Below, one piece after another: positions 39,601-49,122 of a DNA stretch of 64,000 nt; within the stretch, counting starts at the first letter, position 1, and each line of letters opens with the position of its first letter. The stretch comes from Saccharomycopsis fibuligera x Saccharomycopsis cf. fibuligera (lineage: Eukaryota > Ascomycota > Saccharomycetes > Ascoideales > Saccharomycopsidaceae). The stretch is from NCBI GenBank assembly GCA_001936135.1, contig CP012816.1:3283501-3347500 (forward strand). The letters are read 5' to 3'. The position numbers and the translations under genes were made by a program. The notes below the pieces were generated by a model. That model was given only the letters and a program-made list of their open reading frames with translations, did no database searches and had not been told where the DNA came from.

Positions 39601-42140
39601 ACGCAGCAAATTATGATATCAAGGAAAAATTAGAAACTCAAATCAAAGTAATTGAAAACATTATCAATAATCCGGACACTTTAAAATCAGTAGTACGTGA
39701 AAAGAGAATTGAAAGATACGATTTGCGCAGCATTCTATCAAACTTAGACAAGGACAAAGAATCTCACGAAAAGCATGATGAACTTGTACAAAAAAGAATT
39801 AACGTTGAAAAGAAACATTGGTTCAACGCAAAAAAAGATGTTACCAAGCAAGCAGAACAATTTGTTGAACACTGTCTCTTGCCGAGAATTGTGCATTGTT
39901 CCTTTGATGCTGTATTTTGCGCTAAGTTTATTATCTTATTACATGATTTGGGATTCCATGAATTGTTTGAAAAAATTTTGAACATTTTGTTCAGTAGTAT
40001 TATTAGTACTACTATTTTTACTTCAACTCCTTTGGAAGCCGAAAATTTTGGGTTGTTTTACAGTAAAATGTTTGAATTTTTGGATGATTTGAGAAATAAG
40101 AAACAATTTTTTAAGATTCGTTTGGGAATTGAGTTGCTTGAGAGAGACGAAAAGAAAGAAAAGAAAGTTGAGTTGCTGAATTACGCTGACAACGATATTG
40201 AAATGAGCGACAGCGCAGTACAATCACTGGCACCAACTTTAGCACCAGCATCAGCGCTAACATCAGTGCCAGTTTCTTCTGGCGAAGAACCCAAAGAAGA
40301 CGGTTCTTTTGTAAAAGAGGAAACCAATGAAGAGTCAAGCCAACCAGAAGACACGGAGATAGAAACAGAATATGATGAAAATACTACTATTTATAACGAA
40401 TATCGTTTCAAATTATTAAACTGGCATAAAGCAGCAGTCAGAGAAATCTCATCATGTTTATACAATGATGACTACATGTTTCGTCGTAATTCCATCACTT
40501 TTCTAAAAAACTTGCTTGGAGTTTTCCCGAGTATAATTGATCACTGCGAAGAATTGCTAGCCATATTGCAAGATATCTTCAAGCATGATAAGAGAGAAGA
40601 TATTAGATTAGCTTCAAATGCCTTATTAGGCCACATGAAGGCCAGATCTAAACGCTGGATCCGTATTTATGATTTCTATAAGATGCCAAAAGAAGAAAAA
40701 CAACAATATATTGAGGAACAAAGAAATTTGTTGGCTGAGAAAAAGAGGCTCGAGGAAGAAGTGCAAAAAATTACCAAATCCAAAGCTGCCGAAGAAGCAA
40801 AGGCAAAGGAGTTTGAGGAAGAAGAACAAAGAGCAATAGAAAGAGATGTTGCTGAAAAACAAAAAGCGGAACAGGAAGCAGCTGAAAAGTTGGAAACTGA
40901 AAAGAAGGAACAAAAGAGACAGAATGGGAAAAAGCAAGTTGAAGAAACCGATCAGAAAACTGATGTTCAGTCAGAAAAGCAGGTTACAGATGCTAATGAT
41001 GTTGAGATGAAAGAATCTGAAAAAAAGAGTGTTTATGATGTAAAAGATAGCCCCGCCGTTTCTGAAGATAAAGAACAAAGACTGAATGAAGTTTTAGATT
41101 CCTCTCAAAAATATGGTAGCTTGGTTAAAGAAACCACCCCTTCTGCTTCTGTTAGCGCTGCCAAGATTACAAATGCCATAGACAAAGCGCCACAAACTAT
41201 CACTACAAGCGAAGACACTGGCACCAGTGAAACTTCAAGGTCGCCATCTGAGCAACGTGCGCCTAGACCCGGTGACAGAAACCCTAAATTTGTTGACGTT
41301 TTGGCACCTAAGCGTGGTAAATTTGGTGCTAATACCACTGAACCTTCAACAACAGCCTCTTCCCCATCAACAGCGAAAAGACCAAGAGAAAACTCTGCTG
41401 AGAGCGTTGGTGGAGATAGTACAGCGCCTGATTCTAAGAAGAGAAAAATTGAAAGTGAAGATAATAATAACAACAAACCTGCTGTTGAAGTGAAATCGAA
41501 AAATACTGCCTTAGAACAGGTTAATAAGCTCCGTAAGGCAATTGAATCCAAAAGCTATAAAGAAGTGGTACAGGTTGTACCTATCCGAAAGTACCAATTT
41601 GATTTAAGACAATTTCAACACGATTACAGATCCACTTCTAATAGAGAACGGATTTCTCGAATTTTCACTAGTTTGGTTGAAGACATTTGCAAAAACAAGG
41701 ATGTTGACATGACAGTGAAAAGAGAAGTTATTGGCAGTTTTGATGACTTTATTTATGGATCAGGAAAAAATAATAGAGGAAACGACAGCAAGGTTAGTAA
41801 TAGCCGTGATAGACCGGTCAGTGATATAAGAAGCAGGTTGGCTAGAGAAAAAGAATTAAACAAGCAAAGACAACAGAGCGATAGAGATAACATTAGCGAT
41901 TCTAGGTATCCAAAGAAGGATTCTTACCGGACAAGCTACTATGATTCGCTGTACAATGGTGCTGGTAGCGGTAATGGTGGTAATGGTAATGGCGGTAGTG
42001 GCCGCAGTGTCAATAGCAGGCCTACCAAGCCATCAAGAGGTGGTGGTGGTGAATACTATTCTGGTCCCGGAGGAGGAGGATCGGGAGGAGCGGGAAACCG
42101 CAAAAATAGCTACAAGAGTGGATACAAGGGCAAGAAATAA
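36624..42140 (+). CDS. THO2: THO complex subunit 2 (transcription elongation and mRNA export)
   Basis: Largest subunit of the THO/TREX complex that couples transcription with mRNP packaging and prevents R-loops. 1838 residues (1597 in S. cerevisiae). The N-terminal half is all-helical with the family phrases TRVLDIVLDIF, STWWPIKDSL and GAQILGLKLLNYYY. The central THO2 region covers about 560-1000 (for example LQLSLYDI-like FWQLSLYDINYHAANYD, about 990, and KKDVTKQAEQFVEHCLLPR). A conserved block FRRNSITFLKNLLGVFP is at about 1290. The tail after about 1370 is charged and disordered: a Glu/Lys coiled coil, Ser/Thr-rich and then Arg/Gly-rich sequence (GGGGEYYSGPGGGGSGG) ending in basic YKSGYKGKK, fitting RNA/DNA binding. 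Single exon. Confidence 0.93.
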   Translation: MSSVDILPALELEWVYVTDDFIAKLKDDAYIEQLFKDIVPDRNYSDNDRLSEFFYEFIYCFTEFERFSTKDGISFINSFLRKSNRNSVDRPCAIVFIQMINLFQSSMKMETLLRNLTLHKAILGKYLRSDLLKSSKLVDNYLKKLSNYMKDQSRVKNYNLLHECAEGYSKLIVELYQAVSSNDAYYMVDYVNKVILKLIGTFNLDPTRVLDIVLDIFVNNILKNYRFCINLLKQSTWWPIKDSLHKPQQMGRLTEGGSDIGAQILGLKLLNYYYIKNNVPETLKCLIVILIKEGFISLASISHYLLPDDLELKNLEDYYNEYMEDKILKASASALSLAAPLKDEEEGDNKSSGGGASAKDSAEYQLPASYEDREDILAPLGKKTNFKYEFLKYFLLCGLYDESIYLLTKYPILSQINDEIPNLIHRVLNVCVDDFYFQNYHPVKDLKNQLLISKAAKTAYPRDNHYVDYEDYAFKNIEIFKLHPSYADKHFIFFYREWKKNLPKVSTVDQLITVCHELLSFSGSKISNDPELIAKLVRIGNTEIQNYTQQRDDGKISQEEFNSGMDKWFQFFRKFIFIAIPLLGTNAPIIDEIFQLFQLFPINRRYNLYGELEMRFKKRNLHINLEYDQATKKTKDGLKRLSKTNANIIMRNLSKIAISNPLPFFQVITTQVESYDNLIDLIVQSAKYFNEYAWDVLSYVLLTRLTSRRNIVQKDGLNDRLWLQNLANFIGKLCLTFATRFNAKILTEFIIKRFYEYDNITIILFKELLNNVSGVASISNLTLKQIELLNSGDSVAKTVYKVIFDQRFTKLNIRASTKYLTGLAAQDIDSGLHKTPDESVSKLSELFILMTNYFSNQVFLDRSNENHSKILSNRNDELNGLIHTYITMLNYFEIKPEFLQENLLSLDQLLIKFNVDIAWVFDLWRKTLSKQIAEEYKTSPRSFTQKSPWSKTLIPIMHSLKNASFYNTVDWKFLNNGLFVSFWQLSLYDINYHAANYDIKEKLETQIKVIENIINNPDTLKSVVREKRIERYDLRSILSNLDKDKESHEKHDELVQKRINVEKKHWFNAKKDVTKQAEQFVEHCLLPRIVHCSFDAVFCAKFIILLHDLGFHELFEKILNILFSSIISTTIFTSTPLEAENFGLFYSKMFEFLDDLRNKKQFFKIRLGIELLERDEKKEKKVELLNYADNDIEMSDSAVQSLAPTLAPASALTSVPVSSGEEPKEDGSFVKEETNEESSQPEDTEIETEYDENTTIYNEYRFKLLNWHKAAVREISSCLYNDDYMFRRNSITFLKNLLGVFPSIIDHCEELLAILQDIFKHDKREDIRLASNALLGHMKARSKRWIRIYDFYKMPKEEKQQYIEEQRNLLAEKKRLEEEVQKITKSKAAEEAKAKEFEEEEQRAIERDVAEKQKAEQEAAEKLETEKKEQKRQNGKKQVEETDQKTDVQSEKQVTDANDVEMKESEKKSVYDVKDSPAVSEDKEQRLNEVLDSSQKYGSLVKETTPSASVSAAKITNAIDKAPQTITTSEDTGTSETSRSPSEQRAPRPGDRNPKFVDVLAPKRGKFGANTTEPSTTASSPSTAKRPRENSAESVGGDSTAPDSKKRKIESEDNNNNKPAVEVKSKNTALEQVNKLRKAIESKSYKEVVQVVPIRKYQFDLRQFQHDYRSTSNRERISRIFTSLVEDICKNKDVDMTVKREVIGSFDDFIYGSGKNNRGNDSKVSNSRDRPVSDIRSRLAREKELNKQRQQSDRDNISDSRYPKKDSYRTSYYDSLYNGAGSGNGGNGNGGSGRSVNSRPTKPSRGGGGEYYSGPGGGGSGGAGNRKNSYKSGYKGKK

Positions 42141-43015
42141 TGTAGTTAAATAGCCGGTGATGATTTTCCTTTTTGAGTAATGCATTCTGTAATACACTGT
42201 TGTACAATTATTTTATTTCATCTTTGTTTCAATTAATTTACTTTCAATTTTATATATTAAAAAAAATATTACGCTCTATATTTATGTTCTATTTTGTAGT
42301 AGCGATTTCCAGAGAAATATGTTTGCAAATCACGGTCTTATCCGCTTTATGATGCAAGTGTGCCCAAGCTGTAATGCTATAATATTCGCGACACAGTATC
42401 CACGACTTAGTTCCCTTAATTGTTGCCGGGCTTTGGGAGCCAAGACGGAAAGTACCAAATGCTCATGCGCGAGTCATTAGTGTGCGAGATTTACGCTGAA
42501 TTTAACCGTGTCTTGCGAATGACTTCAAAATATGAGCAGATACAACTACAGCGGATAAACGTGTGTATCTGAAGAGTACATCAAACAGTATTTTGCAACC
42601 TATGGGAGGCAAAAGACTATTAAAAAAACAAAAAGTAAACTTAACGTTTATGACAAATCTTTTCGCTGCTAGCCACCAGCAGCTGAAAAGACTTTGTAGT
42701 GCAGAGTCTGTGGAGAGCAGAGTCTGCGAAAACAGCTCAAAGTATGTGTCGTTTGGCACCATAAAGAGTCTAAGGTGAAAATTTTGAGATCTCGTCAAGA
42801 CCCCGTGACGCTGTTTCCCAATGGGGAAAAAGGTAAACAGTGGTAAAAGGTGAATATTTATTTTGCAACACGCCCGACTTCCATGTTTTTGTTTTCTGCT
42901 AGATCACTGCTTCTTCTTAAACAGCAGCAAAAACAAAACACAGCAATAACAGCACCAAATAGCATCAAAAGCGGCATAATAAACAAAAAGGTATACAACT
43001 TACATCACAACGCCA
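42141..43015. other. Intergenic region THO2 / INN1 promoter
   Basis: 875 bases. AT-rich 3' flank of THO2, then a GCTATAATATTCGCG stretch near 42376 and moderately G+C-rich DNA to about 42480. The 5' side of INN1 is A-rich. ORFs on both strands at 42502-42798 are mirror shadows without features. Confidence 0.5.
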
Positions 43016-45121
43016 ATGATTTCTGACCTCAGAGGCAACGGCACTTTGATCATCGTGGTACTTAAGGCGAAAAATCTTCCAAACCGCCGGAAACTTGATA
43101 AGCAAAATCCATATTGTATAGCAAGAATCGCCAACATTGTCGATAGAACCCCAGCTATTACTAGAGGTGGTCAAACTCCAGAATGGAACCATGAGTCTCG
43201 TTTCCAACTCACTACCGAAATAAACCCACTTTTGAAACTTTCAGTACTTGATGAAACTAAGAAATCACCAGTGTTGATCGGTGATGCTGAGATTGATTGT
43301 TCTCCAGTATTCAACACCACCGCTGATGAAGGGTATGATAAATGGCATCCATTACAGTATGCCGGAAGATCAGCTGGTGAAGTCTATGTCGAAATGACTT
43401 TTTATCCAACTGCTCCCATAGAGCCAGTGAAAAAGAAAGGAGCAATCACATTGCACAGAAACACAGTTAGACCACTCCCAACCAGACCGGGTGAGGAAGA
43501 AAGTTTCATTGATTATGAAGAAGAAGAAGAAGATGATGATGATGATGAAGATGACCATATGTCCGTTAACACTGCCAGCGATTCATTTAGAAGTTATAGA
43601 CCTTCAACTAGAGCACCAGCAAACCCATATGGTAGTTCCGGATCAACATTTTCCGACAATGCTTCCTCATATCTTAGCGATTTCAACAGCAGTGAGGAAT
43701 CAAGAAGCAGGTCCAGATTTGCTCATCATTATAATACCAACAATAGTCATGCAAACTATAACCCAATGATGGAATCGCAACAATCTAGTGCAATGACTTC
43801 AATATTTGAAGATAGTATAGCCAGACAGATTCTTAAAGAGTACCCAGGAAAATTTGAAGAATTGCTAGCAAGAAATCCTCACTTGGCTAGCTCTTTATTA
43901 CAAGAAACTAGTAATGGAAACAGTATATATAACAATAGCCGTTATGGAAATGGTAACTCGCATTACGGTAACAGTGGTGCCGGAAGTGCTTCGTACCGTA
44001 AAAGTCATAGTACAAGTCCAGTTAGGCATGCACCATATCAAAGAAACATACAATCTATAAATGCTTCTTTTGATGATTTAGAAAAAGAAGTGCAAACAGA
44101 TTGGTACAGGAACAACTTTGGCACTTCTAGATACTCGCAGTATATGAGCCGCAACAAATCAAGATCTCCACAACGTTACAATAACCACACTAACAATGAC
44201 AATCATAAAAACTATCAAGATTCCACGATTGATCCAATGAAAATCTCTTCGGTGTTGCCAAAACTTCCAGAGTTTACTTCTTCAAAAGCAATTTCTTCTC
44301 ATAATAATAGAAACCCATACGTCAATAACAATATCCATAACCATCTCAATAATAACAATGGCGCGGTGCCGCCTCCGCCACCTCATAAAAGCGTAAACAG
44401 CAGAATGTCTCCGCAAGCATCATCAAGGTACGTTAGAAAACCTCCGGAATCGATCTATTCTCAAAAATCTGCATTTAGTCCATTCCCAAGAAAAAAAGCC
44501 CCGCCGCCAGACTACAGCAATAATGCAAATGGCGATAAACTTGATACTCACAATAACTATGATGAAACAACAGATATGGAAATGGCTTCCAAATTGTCCG
44601 ACTTGAATCTTAGTTCAATATCTTCCATACCGTACAGTGCTGATGAAATTGACATGAATGCATCAAGCAACGACGTGTATCTAGGCGGTAAAAAAATTGG
44701 CAACTTGAATGCATTACAAGAAAAATTAAAACAACTACAAGGAAAAGATGAGTTTGATCCAAAGTATTCTATCCCATCACCGGATCAATTGTTATCTAGT
44801 CGGAGAAAAAATAGTAACAAAAATACCACCAAAACGGCCTTGGGAAATAACAAAAGCATTAACAATAACACCAATACCAGTAATCGGAATAGTAACGGGC
44901 TTGGATATTCTAATGGAAGCGGTTCCAGTAACAGAAGTGGATTTGACCCAAATGTGTCTACTTATAGTGCAAATTGGGACGTCGATGATGATGATGATGA
45001 CGATGATGACGATGATGACGATGATGATAATGATGAGTATGCTAAGTATGATAATAACCAGTATGGAAATGGTAGTGGATATGATAGCAGATATGCCAAT
45101 TTTGTTGGGCATTATCAATAG
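43016..45121 (+). CDS. INN1: Ingression protein: C2-domain cytokinesis factor
   Basis: Inn1 links the contractile ring to plasma-membrane ingression and activates chitin synthase Chs2 at the bud neck with Hof1 and Cyk3. 701 residues (409 in S. cerevisiae). The N-terminal C2 domain (about 5-130) reads GTLIIVVLKAKNLPNRRKLDKQNPYCIARI, then TPEWNHESRFQL and GEVYVEMTFYPT. The rest is disordered, with SH3-binding proline motifs AVPPPPPHKS, RKPPESIYS and RKKAPPPDYS in the middle, matching the known Inn1-Hof1/Cyk3 contacts. Acidic runs occur at about 160-180 (EEEEEDDDDDEDD) and near the end (a run of about 16 Asp). The gene is long because of Asn/Ser linkers. It converges on the AUR1-family gene. Confidence 0.9.
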   Translation: MISDLRGNGTLIIVVLKAKNLPNRRKLDKQNPYCIARIANIVDRTPAITRGGQTPEWNHESRFQLTTEINPLLKLSVLDETKKSPVLIGDAEIDCSPVFNTTADEGYDKWHPLQYAGRSAGEVYVEMTFYPTAPIEPVKKKGAITLHRNTVRPLPTRPGEEESFIDYEEEEEDDDDDEDDHMSVNTASDSFRSYRPSTRAPANPYGSSGSTFSDNASSYLSDFNSSEESRSRSRFAHHYNTNNSHANYNPMMESQQSSAMTSIFEDSIARQILKEYPGKFEELLARNPHLASSLLQETSNGNSIYNNSRYGNGNSHYGNSGAGSASYRKSHSTSPVRHAPYQRNIQSINASFDDLEKEVQTDWYRNNFGTSRYSQYMSRNKSRSPQRYNNHTNNDNHKNYQDSTIDPMKISSVLPKLPEFTSSKAISSHNNRNPYVNNNIHNHLNNNNGAVPPPPPHKSVNSRMSPQASSRYVRKPPESIYSQKSAFSPFPRKKAPPPDYSNNANGDKLDTHNNYDETTDMEMASKLSDLNLSSISSIPYSADEIDMNASSNDVYLGGKKIGNLNALQEKLKQLQGKDEFDPKYSIPSPDQLLSSRRKNSNKNTTKTALGNNKSINNNTNTSNRNSNGLGYSNGSGSSNRSGFDPNVSTYSANWDVDDDDDDDDDDDDDDDNDEYAKYDNNQYGNGSGYDSRYANFVGHYQ

Positions 45122-46256
45122 CTCATTGAGAATTGTTCTTAATTTTGGCAAGAAAGTTAAAAAAAGTTACAATTTCATTTTCCTCCTATTTTTTCAACTG
45201 CGTTTCATGCAGTAATGCTCGCCCAACCTTTTTTTTTCCTGTTTTGCTTCAAGTCGTGTATTATTATATCTGCTTCATCGCTAACTCTATTTTTAACCTA
45301 TATTTCTTCTCTATCACTTACACCACTTGTTCTCATTTCTTTGCTTTTTTGCTCTATTCGTTTTTTTTTGTCTTTTCTTTAGTCAGCGTTTTTCAACTTT
45401 GTGCCATTTCTGTACACTTATTATGATTTAAATACTCAGCTTTTCAGTCAATTTTATCATTCTCTATATAATTGTTTTTTTGTTTTTTTGTTTTTTTTTT
45501 CTTTTTGTTTTGTTTTTTTCGCTTCAAAAAATTTTACCTTTATTGTTCTATGATTTCTGGGTTTAGTTTTTCACGGTATTTTGTTTATATAACACTGCTA
45601 ATCTCTAAATTCTTCTTTTTCTTTCTGTGTTTTTATCACCTTTCGTTTATTTTCTCTATAACTAGTTATTATTTACTTTTTTTACCTTTTCTCCCATTAT
45701 TTTGTCTGTATCATGTCACTAAATCAAAGCGGCGGCCGTCATTTTGCTCTTAATTCTATTTACTTTTTTCCAAAATCAGTTTTTCCTGATATTTCTTTCC
45801 AATCTTTTAGCAATTTTCTTAAATTTCATTAACTTTTATTTTTAGCTTATTTATTTATATTTGTTTAGTACAACTTTCATGTTATGATGAAACTTCGAAA
45901 CCGATTTTATTTTTTTTAAACAGAATTGCGCAAAATAATGCTTACCATTGTGAATACGTGACTTCTTTAGCGTCTTAACTTATGATTGTAAAGATTCTAT
46001 AGTATATTATAATAATTTACTATACCACTACTAAGTCAGGTAACAATATGTGGTGAAAACAACTATCATCTTATTTCAAGCCTTTCTGACCTTGCTAACA
46101 CTTCCTACTTACTACTTACTATTGATTTTCATCAATGAGTTGTGCTGTCAGCCCTACTTCTTCTAAATTTGTGGCGAAAGTCTTAACACTAAATATTTAA
46201 GTTGAAATTGAAATTGTCTTCATATTACCATTATCACTGCTATTATAAGTAGCATT
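45122..46256. other. Convergent intergenic region INN1 / AUR1-family gene
   Basis: 1.1 kb of very T-rich DNA (45190-45860) carrying ORFs that are only poly-Phe artefacts. No gene or RNA seen. Confidence 0.6.
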
Positions 46257-47993
46257 CTAACTTATTTCTAGCGTGTCATTGCTTCTCCTGTTATTGGTAT
46301 TGGTGTTAGTATTGGTATTAGTACTGGTATTAGTATCGGTATTAGTATTGGTATTAGTATTGGTATTAGTATTGGTATTAGTATTGGTATTAGTATTGGT
46401 ATTGATATTATTGACATTTTTTTTTACATCATTGTTTTTGTTGCTACTACTGCTATTGCTATTACTATTGCTATTACTATTACTGTTCCTATTGCTATCA
46501 TGGTGCATATTTTTTGGTTTAGAACATGAGATCACTTTGCGATAAGTATTGAGATAATTTGGTTGGTTTTGATTACTATGCTTAGAATTATAGGTGTCTA
46601 GGCTGGTGCGGAAATTGAATGGGATCCTGTGGCCGCTAACAAATGCATTTTTTTCATCTATTCCCATCAACGTCGCATGGTTGGATAATATTGGAGAAGA
46701 ATTATTTGGCATACCTCCACTTTCTGAAGCGGAAGTTGAAGAAAGAGTTGGTGAACTGAGGGGTAAAAGCAATGGTGAAATTGCATCATCAATCATGTCG
46801 ATTTCATTAGTCAAGAAATTTTTATTTATTGAATCCATGTCATATTCATAATCTACCTTGTCATAATCCCATCGGCAAAATTTATAATAATAAATTTTTG
46901 GAAGCATGTATCGCTTAGTGATATGAAAGCATACAAAACTTAACATTGCTCCACCTATCAAATCAACAAAGTAATGATGAGTTAAGTACATTGTACTCCA
47001 CCATATCCACAAAACGTATCCAGACCACGCAATGTACCATTTAGGAAAAACGTAATTCAAATATAATGCAATCATTACAGCACAACCAGAATGCAAAGAA
47101 GGCAATGCACCAAATACCATTGGTGAAGCACCAAATGATGTGCTATACATTTTTACTCCTAATATGTCATCTACTCTAGCTAACCCACCAGCAGACCCGC
47201 TGACTGAATAGGTTGCTGGTTGTAAACCATAAAGATACTTATACCAAGGAGGAGCGCAGGGAAAACACAACTGGATCAAGACTCCCGTCAAATTCATAAA
47301 TCCAAATGAAAACCCATAAATTCTTAATGTAGTTGGGGGAGCAAATAGAAAAAGTAAAGCAGCAGTGATAAATGGAATGGCAAAATGAATAATTCCATAT
47401 GGCAACCATGCAAGAATATCTAATACAGGATGCTGAAAAGATGACAAAATGTTGCTTAAATCGTCCCCATACATTATAGATTCGATGGCAGGAAGAAACT
47501 GTACCTGGATAGGAGGCCGTATGGAAACAGGCACTGAAGAACATGAATAAAAGACAAACAACCAAGTAAATATTGGTAATGCCGGGAAGAAAAATTGTGA
47601 TGTTATAGGTACGAGGATCGCCGTTAAAAGTGCCAAAGCTAGTACGGTTTTTATTATCATCCCGGGGGAAATAATGATCCAGTATGCATATAATAGACCA
47701 GCAATTATGATGACATATTGTAAATCCATTTTTTCCCAACGGTGATTTTTGATATTTTGTATGGTTTTATTTATATCCCACGATGTTTCAAGTCGAGTTA
47801 TTGGGTTATCGGCAGTAGATGAGAAGATTTTCAGTTTGAGTTGTTGCAATTTTGATACTGATGAAAAGGTTTTCAATTTTTTCTTTTCATGTTTATGAAA
47901 ATCATCATAGCTATTTTCATGTATATCGGAGTCTATTAATTTGGCGAAATTTTGTATGTATGGGCGCGGTATAACAGCAAGGGATCTTATCAT
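46257..47993 (-). CDS. AUR1: Inositol phosphorylceramide synthase family protein (Aur1-like), divergent
   Basis: Aur1 transfers phosphoinositol from PI to ceramide in the Golgi, the essential step of fungal sphingolipid synthesis and target of aureobasidin A. 578 residues. The membrane core (about 95-375) carries the family landmarks: PITSQFFFPALPIFTWL, SIMYGDDLSNIL, LDILAWLPYGIIHF, the PAP2-type catalytic motifs FGALPSLHSG and STMYLTHHYFVDLIGG, and FCRWDYDKVDYEYD. Several residues differ where C. albicans and S. cerevisiae Aur1, as I recall them, agree: SVSGSAGG for an SxHGSPGG-like stretch, FGASPMVFGALP for FSNSS-xFGAFP. The tail is low-complexity, ending in a minisatellite-coded Asn-Thr repeat. 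It could be the AUR1 orthologue evolving fast or an extra paralogue; it is less like Ipt1. Divergent from RPC31. Confidence 0.78.
   Translation of the reverse strand: MIRSLAVIPRPYIQNFAKLIDSDIHENSYDDFHKHEKKKLKTFSSVSKLQQLKLKIFSSTADNPITRLETSWDINKTIQNIKNHRWEKMDLQYVIIIAGLLYAYWIIISPGMIIKTVLALALLTAILVPITSQFFFPALPIFTWLFVFYSCSSVPVSIRPPIQVQFLPAIESIMYGDDLSNILSSFQHPVLDILAWLPYGIIHFAIPFITAALLFLFAPPTTLRIYGFSFGFMNLTGVLIQLCFPCAPPWYKYLYGLQPATYSVSGSAGGLARVDDILGVKMYSTSFGASPMVFGALPSLHSGCAVMIALYLNYVFPKWYIAWSGYVLWIWWSTMYLTHHYFVDLIGGAMLSFVCFHITKRYMLPKIYYYKFCRWDYDKVDYEYDMDSINKNFLTNEIDMIDDAISPLLLPLSSPTLSSTSASESGGMPNNSSPILSNHATLMGIDEKNAFVSGHRIPFNFRTSLDTYNSKHSNQNQPNYLNTYRKVISCSKPKNMHHDSNRNSNSNSNSNSNSSSSNKNNDVKKNVNNINTNTNTNTNTNTNTNTNTNTNTDTNTSTNTNTNTNTNNRRSNDTLEIS
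46290..46412. repeat. 12-base minisatellite coding Asn-Thr dipeptides
   Basis: Tandem ATTGGTATTAGT units, about ten with single-base changes, read on the minus strand as alternating Asn and Thr codons near the C terminus of the Aur1-like protein. An Asn-Ser/Ser run follows upstream in the protein (about 46440-46500). Confidence 0.92.
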
Positions 47994-49122
47994 ATTACTA
48001 TGATAATATTGGCTTCAGTTTAAAGGTGGAGTTGGAGAAAAACAAAGGGCAAAAACTGGTGTAAGTGATATGTTAGAAGCAAGAGGGGATGGAACGGAAC
48101 AACAGAATAATAGACTCAGAGGGCTAGTAGTAGAAGATAAAGGCTTGCCTTAAAGAATGACGAAAAAGACGACTGACAGCTTCTTTATTTCTTATTTTAT
48201 TATTATTATTTTTTCTTTTTGTCTGTTGTATTATACTTTTTTCTTCGGTTCAAGTCAACTATGGAAGTGTCGGGAACTTCAGTAGATTGATTGTTTTGTA
48301 TGACTGCTATAGTGTGTATAAATAGAAGTATTGTATTGTTTACTTTTTCTCGCTGCAGCAAAAGCAGCAGCTAGTGTATGGAACTGAATCTCTGGATAAA
48401 TGCAGCGGAGAGTAGCTAGTTTTTTTATACAAATGACGAAAATCTCAATTACTTTATGAAAAGAAGAACTGAACAGATACTAATTGCTCTTAAAACAGAT
48501 AGGACCATATAACTGCAAACGTTTTGAACCAGGTCCCCTTGGGGCACTCAGCGCGGTTGTAGTGTCTAGCGACAGGGAGAAAAGGGTACGAAAACACGGA
48601 CAAGATCTTGGAAGAGCGCCATGTAAATGTTACAGACAAGCGTTAGTGACCTCGGGGCGGTTACTCAACCTGCCAGAAACACTGAGTCGGGCCGTTAAGT
48701 ATTGAGATAGGAGCAGAACCGAATTGCCAAAATCAATTAGAAAGCAGCACTGTTGGAAATTGTTGATAGTATCATAAAGACGACATTAATACCAAGAAAC
48801 ATTATCAAAAAAGGAGAATCAAAATAAACGAGTAAAGAACAAATAAAGGAATAATAAAGGAATAATAAAGAAGACAGCTCATGTCAGCGCTTATTCGCCC
48901 TCGGACGACGACACATCCACGTGCAAGAGATTGCCTACCGGGGGCTTTGCAGGAAAAAAAAAATTTTTCTTAGGCTGCAATTATACAGGAAGCACAAGAG
49001 GTAGCAAAAGAGTGATGTTCATCTTAGTTCCTGGGGCTGGTGTTCGTTACTGTCTTTAATTCAATCCATCATAATCATCCTTGATTGCTTCGCATTATTT
49101 CTATAAACACTTAACATTCAAA
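47994..49122. other. Divergent promoter region AUR1-family / RPC31
   Basis: 1.13 kb. Contains a G+C-richer patch at 48510-48680. An A10T5 block (48954-48968) about 155 bases upstream of RPC31 contains AAAAATTTT, which resembles the RRPE element of ribosome- and polymerase-biogenesis genes. A repeated GGAATAATAAA occurs at 48849-48870. No gene assigned. Confidence 0.5.

Noticed and set aside
45133-45753. Poly-Phe ORFs downstream of INN1
   Set aside because: Products of long T tracts in a 3' flank.
48740-49080. Possible solo LTR beginning TGTTGGAA
   Set aside because: No matching terminal inverted end or target-site duplication was found.
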